Made by a program: the position numbers and the translations under genes
Source: Owenweeksia sp.
GTDB taxonomy: Bacteria; Bacteroidota; Bacteroidia; Flavobacteriales; Schleiferiaceae
NCBI GenBank assembly: GCA_028277105.1
Contig: JANQHO010000159.1
Location: 1-32,570 of the forward strand
Direction of reading: 5' to 3'
DNA: 32,570 bases
Part shown: positions 16,612 through 24,345 of the stretch, one piece after another
Layout: the number at the start of each line of letters is the position of its first letter
Position numbering within the stretch: the first letter of the stretch is position 1
The notes under the pieces: generated by a model
Told to the model about the DNA's origin: nothing
The model's input: only the letters and a program-made list of their open reading frames with translations
Database searches by the model: none

Positions 16612-17018
16612 ATGGAAAACCTGAGAATTTCCAAAGATAAAAGCTTGCTGAATGTGGATTTTATCCATAACTATCTTACCAATAGCTACTGGGCGAAAGA
16701 GAGAACAAAGACGAAGTGGAAGTGACCATTCAAAATTCCATTTGCTTTGGCCTGTATCTGGAAGGTAAACAAATCGGTTTTGCCCGCGTACTAAGCGATA
16801 AGCTGGTTTTTGCCTACCTTATGGATGTTTTTGTGGATGAGGCCTTTCAAGGACATGGCTACGGAAAAAAATTAATGGAAGCGGTATTGAATGATAAAGA
16901 GCTAAAGCAGGTAGAAAGATGGCTGTTGATCACTCTTGATGCCCAGAAATTTTACAAAAAAAGCGGCTTCAAAAATCTGGAACACCCGGAAAGAATAATG
17001 GGACTTAAAACGAGATAA
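16612..17018 (+). pseudogene. GNAT acetyltransferase with a single-base frameshift
   Basis: The ATG at 16612 opens a typical GNAT N-terminus (MENLRISKDKSLLNVDFIHN, then NYLTNSYWAKERTK) but hits TGA after 37 codons. The remainder, DEVEVTIQNSICFGLYLEGK, then FVDEAFQGHGYGKKLMEAV and FYKKSGFKNLEHPERIM, is open in another frame to 17018. Restoring one missing G near 16710 joins the halves exactly. The acetyl-CoA loop FQGHGYGKKL is intact. A shortened product could begin at GTG 16716, but it would lack the first helix and strand. The break is either a recent inactivating mutation or an assembly error. The DUF4286 gene starts one base after the stop. Confidence 0.75.
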
Positions 17019-17019
17019 G

Positions 17020-17349
17020 ATGTATATCTATAATGTAACCGTAAATATTGATGATTCCGTACACAATGACTGGCTGGAGTGGATGAAGGAAACCCACATA
17101 CCGGACGTGATGGAAACCGGTCTTTTCATCAGGAACCGCATCAGCCAGGTAATGGTAGAGGAAGAAAGCGGCACTACTTATTCCATACAATACGAGGTTA
17201 AAGACATGGAAACCCTTCGGCTTTACCAGGAGGTTTATGCTGCGAAGCTGCAGGCGGAACACACGGAGCGCTATAAAGACAAGTTTGTGGCCTTCAGAAC
17301 AATTTTGCGAATAGAGCACGAGTACGATCCCGCCAAGGATGTCTCTTAA
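17020..17349 (+). CDS. DUF4286 family protein
   Basis: A 109-residue small soluble protein with the DUF4286 start MYIYNVTVNIDDSVHNDWLE and the segment WMKETHIPDVMETGLF. The function of the family is unknown; its ferredoxin-like dimeric look is inferred. It starts one base after the frameshifted GNAT gene and overlaps recX by 11 bases, so it is translationally coupled to recX. Confidence 0.82.
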   Translation: MYIYNVTVNIDDSVHNDWLEWMKETHIPDVMETGLFIRNRISQVMVEEESGTTYSIQYEVKDMETLRLYQEVYAAKLQAEHTERYKDKFVAFRTILRIEHEYDPAKDVS

Positions 17350-17809
17350 AAAACAAAAGATCTATGATTTGAATGAGGCCCGGGATAAGATCCGGGCTTT
17401 TTGTGTTTACCGCGAACGCAGCCAGGCCGAGGTAAGGGAAAAGCTACAGAGCTATACGCTGATTCCCGAGGCGGTAGAACAATTGCTGACCGAGTTGATC
17501 CAGGAAAACCACCTGAATGAAGAACGCTTTGCCCGGGCTTTTGTAAGGGGGAAATTCAAGATCAAAAAATGGGGGAGATTGAAGATCAGGCAGGAACTGT
17601 TCAAGCACCAACTTTCGGATTACGTATTGCGCAAGGCTTTTTCAGAAATTGAAGAGAAAGACTATCAAAAAACTTTGGAGGAACTAGTGGCTAAAAAGCT
17701 GGCGGAGTATAAGGCCTCTAATAGTTTTCAGCAAAAAGGCCAGGTAGCATGTTATCTGATCAACAAGGGCTTTGAAGCAGATCTGGTGTGGGAGAAGCTG
17801 AAAGAATAA
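17339..17809 (+). CDS. recX: Regulatory protein RecX
   Basis: A 156-residue modulator of RecA filaments. RecX three-helix repeats are visible: ARDKIRAFCVYRERSQAEVR in the first, HLNEERFARAFVRGKFKIKKWG in the second (the most conserved part), then IRQELFKHQLSDYVLRKAF, and a C-terminal repeat with ACYLINKGFEADLVWEKL. Its start overlaps the DUF4286 gene by 11 bases. recA is not in the window, which is common in Bacteroidota. The stop codon touches the stop of the convergent amidase gene with no base between. Confidence 0.93.
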   Translation: MSLKKQKIYDLNEARDKIRAFCVYRERSQAEVREKLQSYTLIPEAVEQLLTELIQENHLNEERFARAFVRGKFKIKKWGRLKIRQELFKHQLSDYVLRKAFSEIEEKDYQKTLEELVAKKLAEYKASNSFQQKGQVACYLINKGFEADLVWEKLKE

Positions 17810-17818
17810 TTATTCTTT
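17801..17818. repeat. 18-bp perfect palindrome formed by two abutting stop regions
   Basis: AAAGAATAATTATTCTTT spans the last three codons (Lys-Glu-stop) of recX on the plus strand and the last three (Lys-Glu-stop) of the amidase on the minus strand. The two genes have zero intergenic bases. Confidence 0.9.
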
Positions 17819-19108
17819 TACAAGCAGACGGTTCACCGTATGTTCCCCGGTTTTAAAACGGCATATATAAGTGCCCCTACTCAAGTTATTCAAAGAGATC
17901 TTTTTGTGAAAGGAATTCCCCTCAGGGATATTATTGCTTTGGTATATCTGTTTTCCGGTAATAGTATAAATCGCTATGCTGTACTCGCTGTTTAGGTTGC
18001 CTTCCACTATCAGTTCTTCCTTAGCCGGATTAGGGTAGATGTCCAGTTTGAGGTCAGATAAAATCTCTTTTCTCAAGCTTACAAAACAAGCTTTACCGGC
18101 CACATCATCAGCAATAGTACCCAATTGAGTGTAAAGCATATTACCCGGGCAAACCGTGCCGGAAGGGCAGCCCTGGGTAGAAGTATTGCCGTCCAGGTGA
18201 CCGGAAATATGGTTGAGTACCAATTGGGAGGAAGAGTGCAGGCTGCTGCTGTCGGGTTTGATGTTTTTGTTACAGCACTCCCAAGCGGCCAGGTCCACCA
18301 GGCTGTTTACAGCTGCCACAGATGGATTGGTATTAGTAAAATCTCCGATGAGACAAATGCCAGTGGTATGGCTGTTCATACAGCTGAAATGCGCTCCGGC
18401 TATGCCGTTACCACGGGCTTCGTAGATTACTCCGTTGGCATCGATCAGCCAGTTATAGCCAATGTCGTCCCAACCATTGGTGTTGACGTGCAGATCCCAG
18501 TAGTAGGCTACTACCGCTTTAAAATCGGTACTGCTGTTAAAACCGGCCGAATGATGGACAATGATATGAGTAGGAGCAGTGGGGGAAGGAGTTGGGTCTG
18601 GAGGGCAATTTCCACCCGGGCACCAGCAGGAGCGATCGCAATAATTGGGTTGGGGGCAATTGCAGGCAGCTGTTTTTTGCCCGGTGAATTCAGGGCTTTT
18701 TTTTTCCGGGTCGGGGAAATAAAGGCGGAACACAAAGGGTTTGTTTACGGTATTGTTGGCTTTAAACTGTATGGCTTCAAAGGCCTGTTCTATGGGCTTT
18801 CCTTCAAAGGCCGCCCGGTCGTCCAAATGCCCTTCGGTAACCGGTTGGAAGACTACCCATTCCTGCCATTGTTGCTGAACTTTGATGCGGTAATAGAGGT
18901 CGATTTCCAGACCCGGCTCCATACAGTAAGCCGAAATACCGGTAAAGGGAATACCTGCCGGATGAGAAACAGCAAAGATCTCACTGTAAACGAAATTCCC
19001 CTGACTGTCGCCATTTTGGAACAATACGTTAAATTCCGTGGTTTGCTGGGCAATACTACTACTGCTGACCAATAAAAGAAATAAAGTGATCTTACGGTAT
19101 AGCTTCAT
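17810..19108 (-). CDS. Secreted N-acetylmuramoyl-L-alanine amidase (amidase_2/PGRP type) with T9SS sorting domain
   Basis: A 432-residue exported protein. Signal peptide 1-20 (SSSIA|Q). Residues 24-140 form a beta-rich N-terminal domain. Residues 149-180 are a Cys/Pro-rich linker (six Cys). The amidase domain (about 181-335) has THIIVHHSAGF with H185, GYNWLID with Y218, HISGHLDGNTS with H304, and TVCPGN with C320, matching the zinc ligands and catalytic Tyr of PGRP-type amidases. Residues 352-432 are a type A T9SS sorting domain (LKLDIYPNPAKEELIVEG to NRLLVKE). It should cut the stem peptide from peptidoglycan outside the cell, so attack on other bacteria or wall scavenging is likely. It starts 9 bases after the threonine aldolase gene. 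Confidence 0.9.
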   Translation of the reverse strand: MKLYRKITLFLLLVSSSSIAQQTTEFNVLFQNGDSQGNFVYSEIFAVSHPAGIPFTGISAYCMEPGLEIDLYYRIKVQQQWQEWVVFQPVTEGHLDDRAAFEGKPIEQAFEAIQFKANNTVNKPFVFRLYFPDPEKKSPEFTGQKTAACNCPQPNYCDRSCWCPGGNCPPDPTPSPTAPTHIIVHHSAGFNSSTDFKAVVAYYWDLHVNTNGWDDIGYNWLIDANGVIYEARGNGIAGAHFSCMNSHTTGICLIGDFTNTNPSVAAVNSLVDLAAWECCNKNIKPDSSSLHSSSQLVLNHISGHLDGNTSTQGCPSGTVCPGNMLYTQLGTIADDVAGKACFVSLRKEILSDLKLDIYPNPAKEELIVEGNLNSEYSIAIYTITGKQIYQSNNIPEGNSFHKKISLNNLSRGTYICRFKTGEHTVNRLLVKE

Positions 19109-19117
19109 CGGTTCAAT

Positions 19118-20134
19118 TTAATCAAAGTTCTGCAGTACTTCTGCTACAGTATCAATTTGAGCCTTATTTGCATCCATATGGGTAACAAAGCGCAGTTTGC
19201 CCTGACCCATGCCCACTAGCAAAATATCTTTTTCTTTTAGCTTTTGGGTAAACTCTTGCTGGCTTTTTTCCTCTTTGAGGTAAAAGATCACAATATTGGT
19301 TTCTACGGGTTCTACCTTTTCTACCCAACTGCAGTTTTCCAGGGCAGCTCTTAATCTTTGAGCCTTTTTATGGTCTTCTGCCAGCCTGTTTATGTGGTGA
19401 TCCAAAGCGTAGATGCCAGCTGTGGCCAGGTAGCCGGCCTGTCGCATACCGCCTCCCATTTTTTTGCGAACCTTGCGGGCTTCCTTAATAAAATCCTTAT
19501 TGCCCAATAAGAGCGAACCTACCGGGCAACCCAGTCCTTTGGACAAACAGATGGAAATGGAATCAAAAAGGGGGCCGTATTCAGCCGGGCTTTGGTTTTT
19601 GGCTACCAGGGCATTCCACAGGCGGGCCCCGTCCAGGTGAAAAGACAGGCCGTGCTTATCCGTTACAGCCCGGATGGCCTTGAGTTCCTTCAGGTCATAA
19701 CAACTGCCCCCGCCTTTGTTGCAGGTGTTTTCGGCTACAACCACGCTGGTTTTGGCTGCATGAACATCATCTGGATTGATAAGTGATTCTACTTCTCTGG
19801 CCGTCATCAAGCCTCTTGCTTCACGGGTAAGCCTCACCTGACAGCTGCTGTTAAAGGCAATGCCACCTCCTTCGTAATTGTAGATGTGGGAATATTCGTG
19901 GCAGATCAACTCGTCTCCCGGCTGGGTGTGCACCTTGATAGCGATCTGGTTGGTCATAGTACCACTGGGGCAAAACAGGGCGGCTTCTTTCCTGAACATA
20001 GCTGCCGCTTTCTCTTCCAGCCGGTTGATGCTGGGGTCTTCGCCAAAAACATCATCGCCTACCGGGGCTTTTAGCATGGCTTCCAGCATGGCCGGGCTGG
20101 GGCGGGTGAGGGTGTCGCTGCGCAGATCGATCAT
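19118..20134 (-). CDS. ltaE: Low-specificity L-threonine aldolase
   Basis: A 338-residue PLP enzyme that splits L-threonine or L-allo-threonine to glycine and acetaldehyde. The N-terminus MIDLRSDTLTRPSPAM is typical. H83 (HEYSHIYNYEGGG) stacks on PLP; D168 and R171 (FHLDGARLWNA) contact PLP and substrate; K199 (SICLSKGLGCPVGS) forms the Schiff base. Length is normal. The amidase gene follows after 9 bases, so they probably share a transcript although no metabolic link is obvious. Confidence 0.95.
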   Translation of the reverse strand: MIDLRSDTLTRPSPAMLEAMLKAPVGDDVFGEDPSINRLEEKAAAMFRKEAALFCPSGTMTNQIAIKVHTQPGDELICHEYSHIYNYEGGGIAFNSSCQVRLTREARGLMTAREVESLINPDDVHAAKTSVVVAENTCNKGGGSCYDLKELKAIRAVTDKHGLSFHLDGARLWNALVAKNQSPAEYGPLFDSISICLSKGLGCPVGSLLLGNKDFIKEARKVRKKMGGGMRQAGYLATAGIYALDHHINRLAEDHKKAQRLRAALENCSWVEKVEPVETNIVIFYLKEEKSQQEFTQKLKEKDILLVGMGQGKLRFVTHMDANKAQIDTVAEVLQNFD

Positions 20135-20268
20135 AGCGGTTGTAATGTTCGAGGTTTAAGGTTCAAAGTTATGGTTTAGTTTATAGTCTGAAGTCGGTAG
20201 CCTCCTGCCTTTGGCAGACAGGGAAGACGGAAGTGGCAATAGTTTTAAAGTTGTAAGGTTTAATGTTT

Positions 20269-20351
20269 AAGGATCATCGCCTGACTGCCATCCCTATCGG
20301 GAGGAAATCCGTCAGGCAGGCGGGCGAAGTAAAGCGGAGACTCGCGATCTT
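20269..20351. repeat. Palindromic intergenic unit
   Basis: GCCTGAC (20279-20285) pairs with GTCAGGC (20311-20317), the inner TCCC-TATC-GGGA forms a tip, and outer AAGGATC and GCGATCTT are partly complementary. The core resembles that at 16471-16507. Confidence 0.55.
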
Positions 20352-20399
20352 AAAATGGAAACCCCTGTCGTGCTGCCGGAGTAAAAGCTCTACATTTTA

Positions 20400-20415
20400 T
20401 ATAGTGCTGTACTTT
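20400..20415 (+). repeat. Left copy of a 16-bp direct repeat bounding the accessory block
   Basis: TATAGTGCTGTACTTT occurs here and identically at 30098-30113. The copies flank about 9.7 kb of minus-strand accessory genes, as attachment-site or recombination scars do. Confidence 0.7.
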
Positions 20416-20580
20416 TGAGTTGGTTTTTCAGTATAGGATTGGATCTGGCTCAACCTGTCTTTGCTCTAATAGTACGAAAAAAATACTGGCAACGGCTAGC
20501 AGGTTGGATGTGTGATTTTATCGTTTTTTGAATATCGCTTTACCCGGTAAATAATTACTGTTTAACGGTTCTTGTGATTA

Positions 20581-20928
20581 TCACCGGTCAGACCAGACTG
20601 CGAGTTCGTTACCGGCCGGGTCGATGAAGTGAAATCTGTGCCCGCCCGGGAAAGAAAAAATATCTTTGGAGATCTTTCCGTTTGCTTTGATGATCTTGTC
20701 TTTAATCAATTCGAGATCCTCATGGTATAAAACCACCAGTACCCCGTTTACGATCTCATGTTCGGTCTTTTCAAATCCACCCTCAAGCCCGCTTTCTGAA
20801 AATGCCGTATAGGTTGGTCCATAATCCGTAAAAACCCAATTAAAGGATTCCGCATAAAACTTCTTTACGCTTTCGAGATCTTTTGCTTTGAATTCTACGT
20901 AATTGATGTGATTGTTCGGTGTATTCAT
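20581..20928 (-). CDS. VOC family protein (glyoxalase/bleomycin-resistance fold)
   Basis: About 115 residues, starting at the second in-frame ATG because NHINYVEFKAKDLES is the normal N-terminus; an ATG 30 bases upstream adds an unusual leader. The single-protomer VOC fold has the two beta-alpha-beta-beta-beta modules: YVEFKAKDLESVKKFYAESF and then VVLYHEDLELIKDKI, ending RFHFIDPAGNELAVWS. A metal or drug ligand cannot be assigned. VOC proteins are among the commonest small mobile genes. It is the leftmost gene of the accessory block. Confidence 0.85.
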   Translation of the reverse strand: MNTPNNHINYVEFKAKDLESVKKFYAESFNWVFTDYGPTYTAFSESGLEGGFEKTEHEIVNGVLVVLYHEDLELIKDKIIKANGKISKDIFSFPGGHRFHFIDPAGNELAVWSDR

Positions 20929-21007
20929 TTGTAAAGGATTAATTTGGTTTGCCTGCATCTGAAGCTACTGCATAAAGCCAGGCCTATCCACTTTGCAGAT
21001 ATATACT

Positions 21008-21562
21008 TCATTCTTTTCTCATGCCATAGGTCAATTCTACCATTCCGTCTTTAAAAGCGGTTACATCTTTCAGGTGCAATAGCTGTTCCTGACCGATATA
21101 GTCAAAGAATAATGTTCCATCACCTAAAATGACGGGTATGATCGATATCACAATTTCGTCAGCCAGTCTCATGCGTATAAACTCTTTGGTGAGCACAGCT
21201 CCCCCCACCATCCAGATGTTCCGGTAATTTGGTTTTAGTCGGTGAGTTACCAGTTTGTTGAGGTCACCTGCATAGAATTCCACATTTTTCCGGTCAGTCG
21301 TCAGGTCTCTATGGGTCAACACAATAACCGGTACATCACCGTAGGGCCAGCCTAGTTCCAGCGCTTGCTCATAGGTACGGGAGCCCATAACGTAACAGTC
21401 TATCGACTTGAGAAATTCCGTTATATATTCTTGTGTAAGTGTAATACCTTTTTTGTAGCTGTCGGTTGATTGCATCCATGCAATACTCCCGTCTTTTTTA
21501 GCGATGAAGCCGTCAAGGCTGGAAACCATGTGTATAGTGACTTTAGATCTGCCTGTTGTCAT
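21008..21562 (-). CDS. Dihydrofolate reductase/RibD C-terminal-like reductase
   Basis: A 184-residue protein of the DHFR-like family typified by YwjB/YyaP. VTIHMVSSLDGFIAKKDGS at the N-terminus, then SIDCYVMGSRTYEQALE, VPVIVLTHRD and the nucleotide-binding IWMVGGAVLTKEFI near 116-129 are visible. It probably uses NADPH, but the substrate is unknown and it is not a standard FolA. It begins after a sequence (minus strand CATAGTAACCGAGACCGTTA) resembling the right half of the block's repeats. Confidence 0.85.
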   Translation of the reverse strand: MTTGRSKVTIHMVSSLDGFIAKKDGSIAWMQSTDSYKKGITLTQEYITEFLKSIDCYVMGSRTYEQALELGWPYGDVPVIVLTHRDLTTDRKNVEFYAGDLNKLVTHRLKPNYRNIWMVGGAVLTKEFIRMRLADEIVISIIPVILGDGTLFFDYIGQEQLLHLKDVTAFKDGMVELTYGMRKE

Positions 21563-21682
21563 TTTTTAAATATACGTTAACGGTCTCGGTTACTATGCCC
21601 AGGTTTGTATTCGTAATTTAATTGATCTTTAAAGGAATCCGGCAAATGTCTGTTTGCTGCGGGCCCCACTCTGTGAGTGTTC

Positions 21683-22177
21683 TTATATTCTTTTTATCAT
21701 GGTATAGGAGGTATCCGTTTCCATCTTCACCTCACAACCTAACCTTTTGTAGAGCCTTGACGCATCATTGGCTTTATCAACACTGAGTGATAACTGCTGA
21801 ACTCCTTTCTTTCGGTAAGCCTGAGCGATAGTTTGAATTAGTTCAGTACCAATTCCCCGATTGCGATAGGGTGGCTTTACCGCCATACTCAACTCGGGGG
21901 TCTTGTGATCAATAAATCCAAATCCCTTGTTCTGCTCACTAAATAGCCTTCCCCAAATTGCCCCAACTAATTCTGTATCCATTTCTGCCACATAAGCAAT
22001 ATCATATTGATCTTTTCCCCACTCAACAATATATTTCTTCAGGGAATCCTCTTCTATCACTTCTCTGGGCAGCTTTTCCTGACCGTCTGGAATATATAAT
22101 GCTTCGTATAGCATATCGGCCAGAAAGCCAGTTTCATTATCTCTTAATGCTCTGATTTTTATTTCAGTTGTTTTCAA
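21683..22177 (-). CDS. GNAT family N-acetyltransferase
   Basis: A 164-residue acetyltransferase. The start is TTG (no in-frame ATG nearby), giving MKTTEIKIRALRDNETGFL. The acetyl-CoA loop is MAVKPPYRNRGIGTEL (about 103-118), followed by LSVDKANDASRLYKRLGCEV, the standard C-terminal motif. The substrate is not predictable. It stands alone, with 120- and 106-base gaps on either side. Confidence 0.85.
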   Translation of the reverse strand: MKTTEIKIRALRDNETGFLADMLYEALYIPDGQEKLPREVIEEDSLKKYIVEWGKDQYDIAYVAEMDTELVGAIWGRLFSEQNKGFGFIDHKTPELSMAVKPPYRNRGIGTELIQTIAQAYRKKGVQQLSLSVDKANDASRLYKRLGCEVKMETDTSYTMIKRI

Positions 22178-22283
22178 TGATTTGACTAAATTAAGGTGAG
22201 TTCAACATAAAAATGGAGGTGAGGCTAAGTGAAAATTCTACAAAAATCCTGTATTGAGGCCTGTTTGTGGAGCATTTTTTATT

Positions 22284-22673
22284 CTAAAACTCAAAGTTTG
22301 GTATAGGTGACGACACATCTACAATGACACCGTTTGGATCACGCAGAAGTAGTCTTCTTTGCCCATAAAAGGTATCCTCAGGTTCACTTATGATCTCAAA
22401 CTGTTCCGATCGTGCCATCTCAAATACTTCATCAGCTGCTGCTACCACAAAGGTGATGTAAAAGCCTTCGGGATGAGTTTGTGCTCTTTGGGGTACTATA
22501 TCATTGGTCCTTTGTATGATCCCCAATTCCAATTGCCGGTCTTTAGAGATCAGGTGTACAAACCAATCACTGTCATAATCAACATCAAAGTCGAATAGTT
22601 TAGTGTAAAACTCCTTGCTCTCCTTCAGCTTATCTGAGCAAATGTTTGTCATCATACGATTGATTGTTTTCAT
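22284..22673 (-). CDS. VOC family protein (glyoxalase-like)
   Basis: A 129-residue protein with a VOC fold: MTNICSDKLKESKEFYTKLF in the first module, YITFVVAAADEVFEMAR in the second, and the closing RRLLLRDPNGVIVDVSSP. It is only distantly similar to the other VOC gene at 20581. Function unassigned; many relatives are antibiotic-binding or isomerase-like proteins. Confidence 0.85.
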   Translation of the reverse strand: MKTINRMMTNICSDKLKESKEFYTKLFDFDVDYDSDWFVHLISKDRQLELGIIQRTNDIVPQRAQTHPEGFYITFVVAAADEVFEMARSEQFEIISEPEDTFYGQRRLLLRDPNGVIVDVSSPIPNFEF

Positions 22674-22742
22674 TTTATAGCGGGATTATAAAGTGTTGGG
22701 TTGCACTGCTACGAATGTCATATTCTTAGTTAAGAGAGGGTT

Positions 22743-23219
22743 TTATTTCTTCTTTATGGGTATCCATATCTCTTCCTCTGAATCTGGGTCATTATTCCTG
22801 TACTTTTCTCCTAAAACTTCAAAATGAGGCCTGTTATCCAGCAGATATATTGAGTTTGGCAACCATGTCTCAAAAATATATTGAAATATACCCGGGTCAC
22901 TGCTTAAACCCTTGTAGTCAAAAACGGCATACAATCCGCCTGTCAATGTAAATGATTCCATACCAGGTGGAACGTTTTCAAAACCTGAGACTTCAACAGT
23001 TGCCCATTTTTCAAATTTGTTATTGGGATTGAAATGTGAGAAGTACGAAGAATCGTAAACCTGCATTGAGATCTTATCATTGGTAAGTCTGTTTTTAATG
23101 CTGGCAATTTCAGGAACAAATTGTCCCCAAAGTTGAGCTGTTTTATTATTGGTCCAACTCATCTTTAGTCTGTTCCCTATCAATTTTTTCCCGGTTGATA
23201 TTTCTATTCCAGGTTCCAT
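22743..23219 (-). CDS. GyrI-like / AraC effector-binding domain protein
   Basis: A 158-residue stand-alone small-molecule-binding domain of the GyrI-like type. Hallmarks: KTAQLWGQFVPEIASIKNRL, ATVEVSGFENVPPGMESFTL, GGLYAVFDYKGLSSDPGIFQ, YIFETWLPNSIYLLDNRPHF and then the acidic EEEIWIPIKK end. It has no DNA-binding domain. Members bind cationic drugs or, for GyrI/SbmC, DNA gyrase; a related protein (Cass2) came from an integron cassette. It follows the HTH-pentapeptide gene after 148 bases that hold two hairpins. Confidence 0.82.
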   Translation of the reverse strand: MEPGIEISTGKKLIGNRLKMSWTNNKTAQLWGQFVPEIASIKNRLTNDKISMQVYDSSYFSHFNPNNKFEKWATVEVSGFENVPPGMESFTLTGGLYAVFDYKGLSSDPGIFQYIFETWLPNSIYLLDNRPHFEVLGEKYRNNDPDSEEEIWIPIKKK

Positions 23220-23232
23220 TTTTTTAGTCGTG

Positions 23233-23289
23233 TTTAAAGGTCTTGCTGTATTTAGTACGTCTTCCCAAAGACGTCAAATTTACCTTTAA
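23233..23289 (-). promoter_or_regulatory. Two-tier hairpin just before the GyrI-like gene
   Basis: The outer arms TTAAAGGT and ACCTTTAA (23233-23240 with 23282-23289) enclose a perfect inner hairpin ACGTCTT-ccca-AAGACGT (23257-23274). It starts 13 bases from the gene's ATG, so it may act in the 5' leader, or be a decayed recombination hairpin. Confidence 0.45.
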
Positions 23290-23292
23290 GGG

Positions 23293-23332
23293 TTTGTATG
23301 GCACGTATCTCACAGGATATGTACTATACAAA
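23293..23332 (-). repeat. Imperfect hairpin repeat, TGTATGGCACGT family
   Basis: TTTGTATGGCACGTATC (23293-23309) and GATATGTACTATACAAA (23316-23332) are complementary at 14 of 17 positions around a six-base loop. It shares the exact 12-mer TGTATGGCACGT with 28302-28313 and 28799-28810. It lies 36 bases downstream of the HTH-pentapeptide gene. Confidence 0.75.
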
Positions 23333-23367
23333 GATATTAGCCCCAGGGTTTTTATACATTTCATTCT

Positions 23368-24264
23368 TTAGGTTGTTAGCAAGCTAATTCCTTTCAAATC
23401 TGCCTTCCCATTTTTCAGAAACTCGTAGGTTATCCGATCTGTTTGACAGTCAATGAACTTAATCTTTTTCAAGCTCTTACATTTAAAGAAGGTGTTAGTA
23501 AGTGTTGCATTCTGAAATGTCACTTTTTTAAAGGAGCAGTTGTCAAAATAACAATCATCTATCGTTCCATCAAAGACTGTATCTTCAATCTGTGTACCCA
23601 AAAAGGAGGTCTGAAGCCATATGGTATTTGCAATTTTGTTCTTTACAAAGGCTCCGGACTTAAATTTAACTCCGGTAAGATCTGCTTCGGAGAAATTACA
23701 ATCCTCAATATGGCTTTTTGAAAATTCAGAATCTGCCAGCGAGCTTTTATTTAAAGTGTTTTTGATCAGACTTGAGCTCTGAATATGGCTGTTGCTGATG
23801 TCAGAACCCGTAAAGTCACAGCTATCAACATGATTGTTTTTTAGAATTAGCCCAGACAATTCTGATCCGACAAATTTGCAATCTTTCATATTGGAAGAAC
23901 TGAATTTTTCTCGCAGGTTTTTTAATCCAGAAAAATCTGCGTTTACCCAGTTGCCATAAGACATATCCCAGGGCAGATTGTTCCCTTGCCTTTCAGGTGG
24001 TAATTCAGTCGATTGCTTATCCGGAGAATCAACACTCTTATTTTCAGTGGGCAAAGAATGTCTGTTGTCTGAAAAATAGTTCAGGTCTACATTGAGAATT
24101 TCAGCTAACCGGTTTAGAGTAACAATGTCTGGCATTGATTCTCCGCGCTCCCATTTTCCAACTGCTTGTGCACTAATGAATAAATGTTCAGCAAGTTGTG
24201 CTTGTGAAATGTTAAGTTTCTTTCTTGCTTCGGCAATTTTATTGCCAATGATCTTTGTGTTCAT
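23368..24264 (-). CDS. HTH (XRE) regulator fused to a pentapeptide-repeat domain
   Basis: About 298 residues; a second ATG nine bases upstream is also possible. Residues 1-66 are a Cro/CI-type HTH (KIAEARKKLNISQAQLAEHL, then SAQAVGKWERGESMPD). A polar linker follows (about 67-100). From about 105 to 285 the protein is built of five-residue A(D/N)LXX-like repeats (GSDISNSHIQSSSLIKNTL, then SEADLTGVKFKSGAFV, FDGTIDDCYFDNCSFKKVTF). Pentapeptide arrays form a right-handed quadrilateral helix; some (Qnr, MfpA) mimic DNA and bind gyrase. What the repeat part binds here is unknown; it may act as the effector or partner-binding half of a regulator. Confidence 0.85.
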   Translation of the reverse strand: MNTKIIGNKIAEARKKLNISQAQLAEHLFISAQAVGKWERGESMPDIVTLNRLAEILNVDLNYFSDNRHSLPTENKSVDSPDKQSTELPPERQGNNLPWDMSYGNWVNADFSGLKNLREKFSSSNMKDCKFVGSELSGLILKNNHVDSCDFTGSDISNSHIQSSSLIKNTLNKSSLADSEFSKSHIEDCNFSEADLTGVKFKSGAFVKNKIANTIWLQTSFLGTQIEDTVFDGTIDDCYFDNCSFKKVTFQNATLTNTFFKCKSLKKIKFIDCQTDRITYEFLKNGKADLKGISLLTT

Positions 24265-24345
24265 ACGTGTCATCTTTAATTTGTTTATTCGACACTACAA
24301 AGATTTGTTACTTCCTTTCCCAGTCCTGTTAAAATGCAACTACTT

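Larger units (their letters stand above)
20135..20580. other. 446-base intergenic stretch with palindromes and the left border repeat
   Basis: No coding sequence seen. It holds a small hairpin CTGCCTTTGGCAG near 20209, a palindromic unit at 20269-20351, the 16-bp border repeat at 20400-20415, and a weak half-site like those further right (GGCAACGGCTAGC at 20488-20500). It marks the transition from core genes to the accessory block. Confidence 0.6.

Noticed and set aside
18125..19075. A 316-codon open frame on the plus strand antisense to the amidase gene
   Set aside because: The minus-strand gene has a signal peptide, zinc ligands and sorting domain; the antisense frame has no recognisable features.
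21572..21600. Full attC-like site between the GNAT and DHFR-like genes
   Set aside because: Only a weak right-half resemblance (CATAGTAACCGAGACCGTTA); no complementary left arm was found.
22674..22742. attC-like site between the VOC and GyrI-like genes
   Set aside because: The sequence contains CCCAACAC but no inverted-repeat arms.
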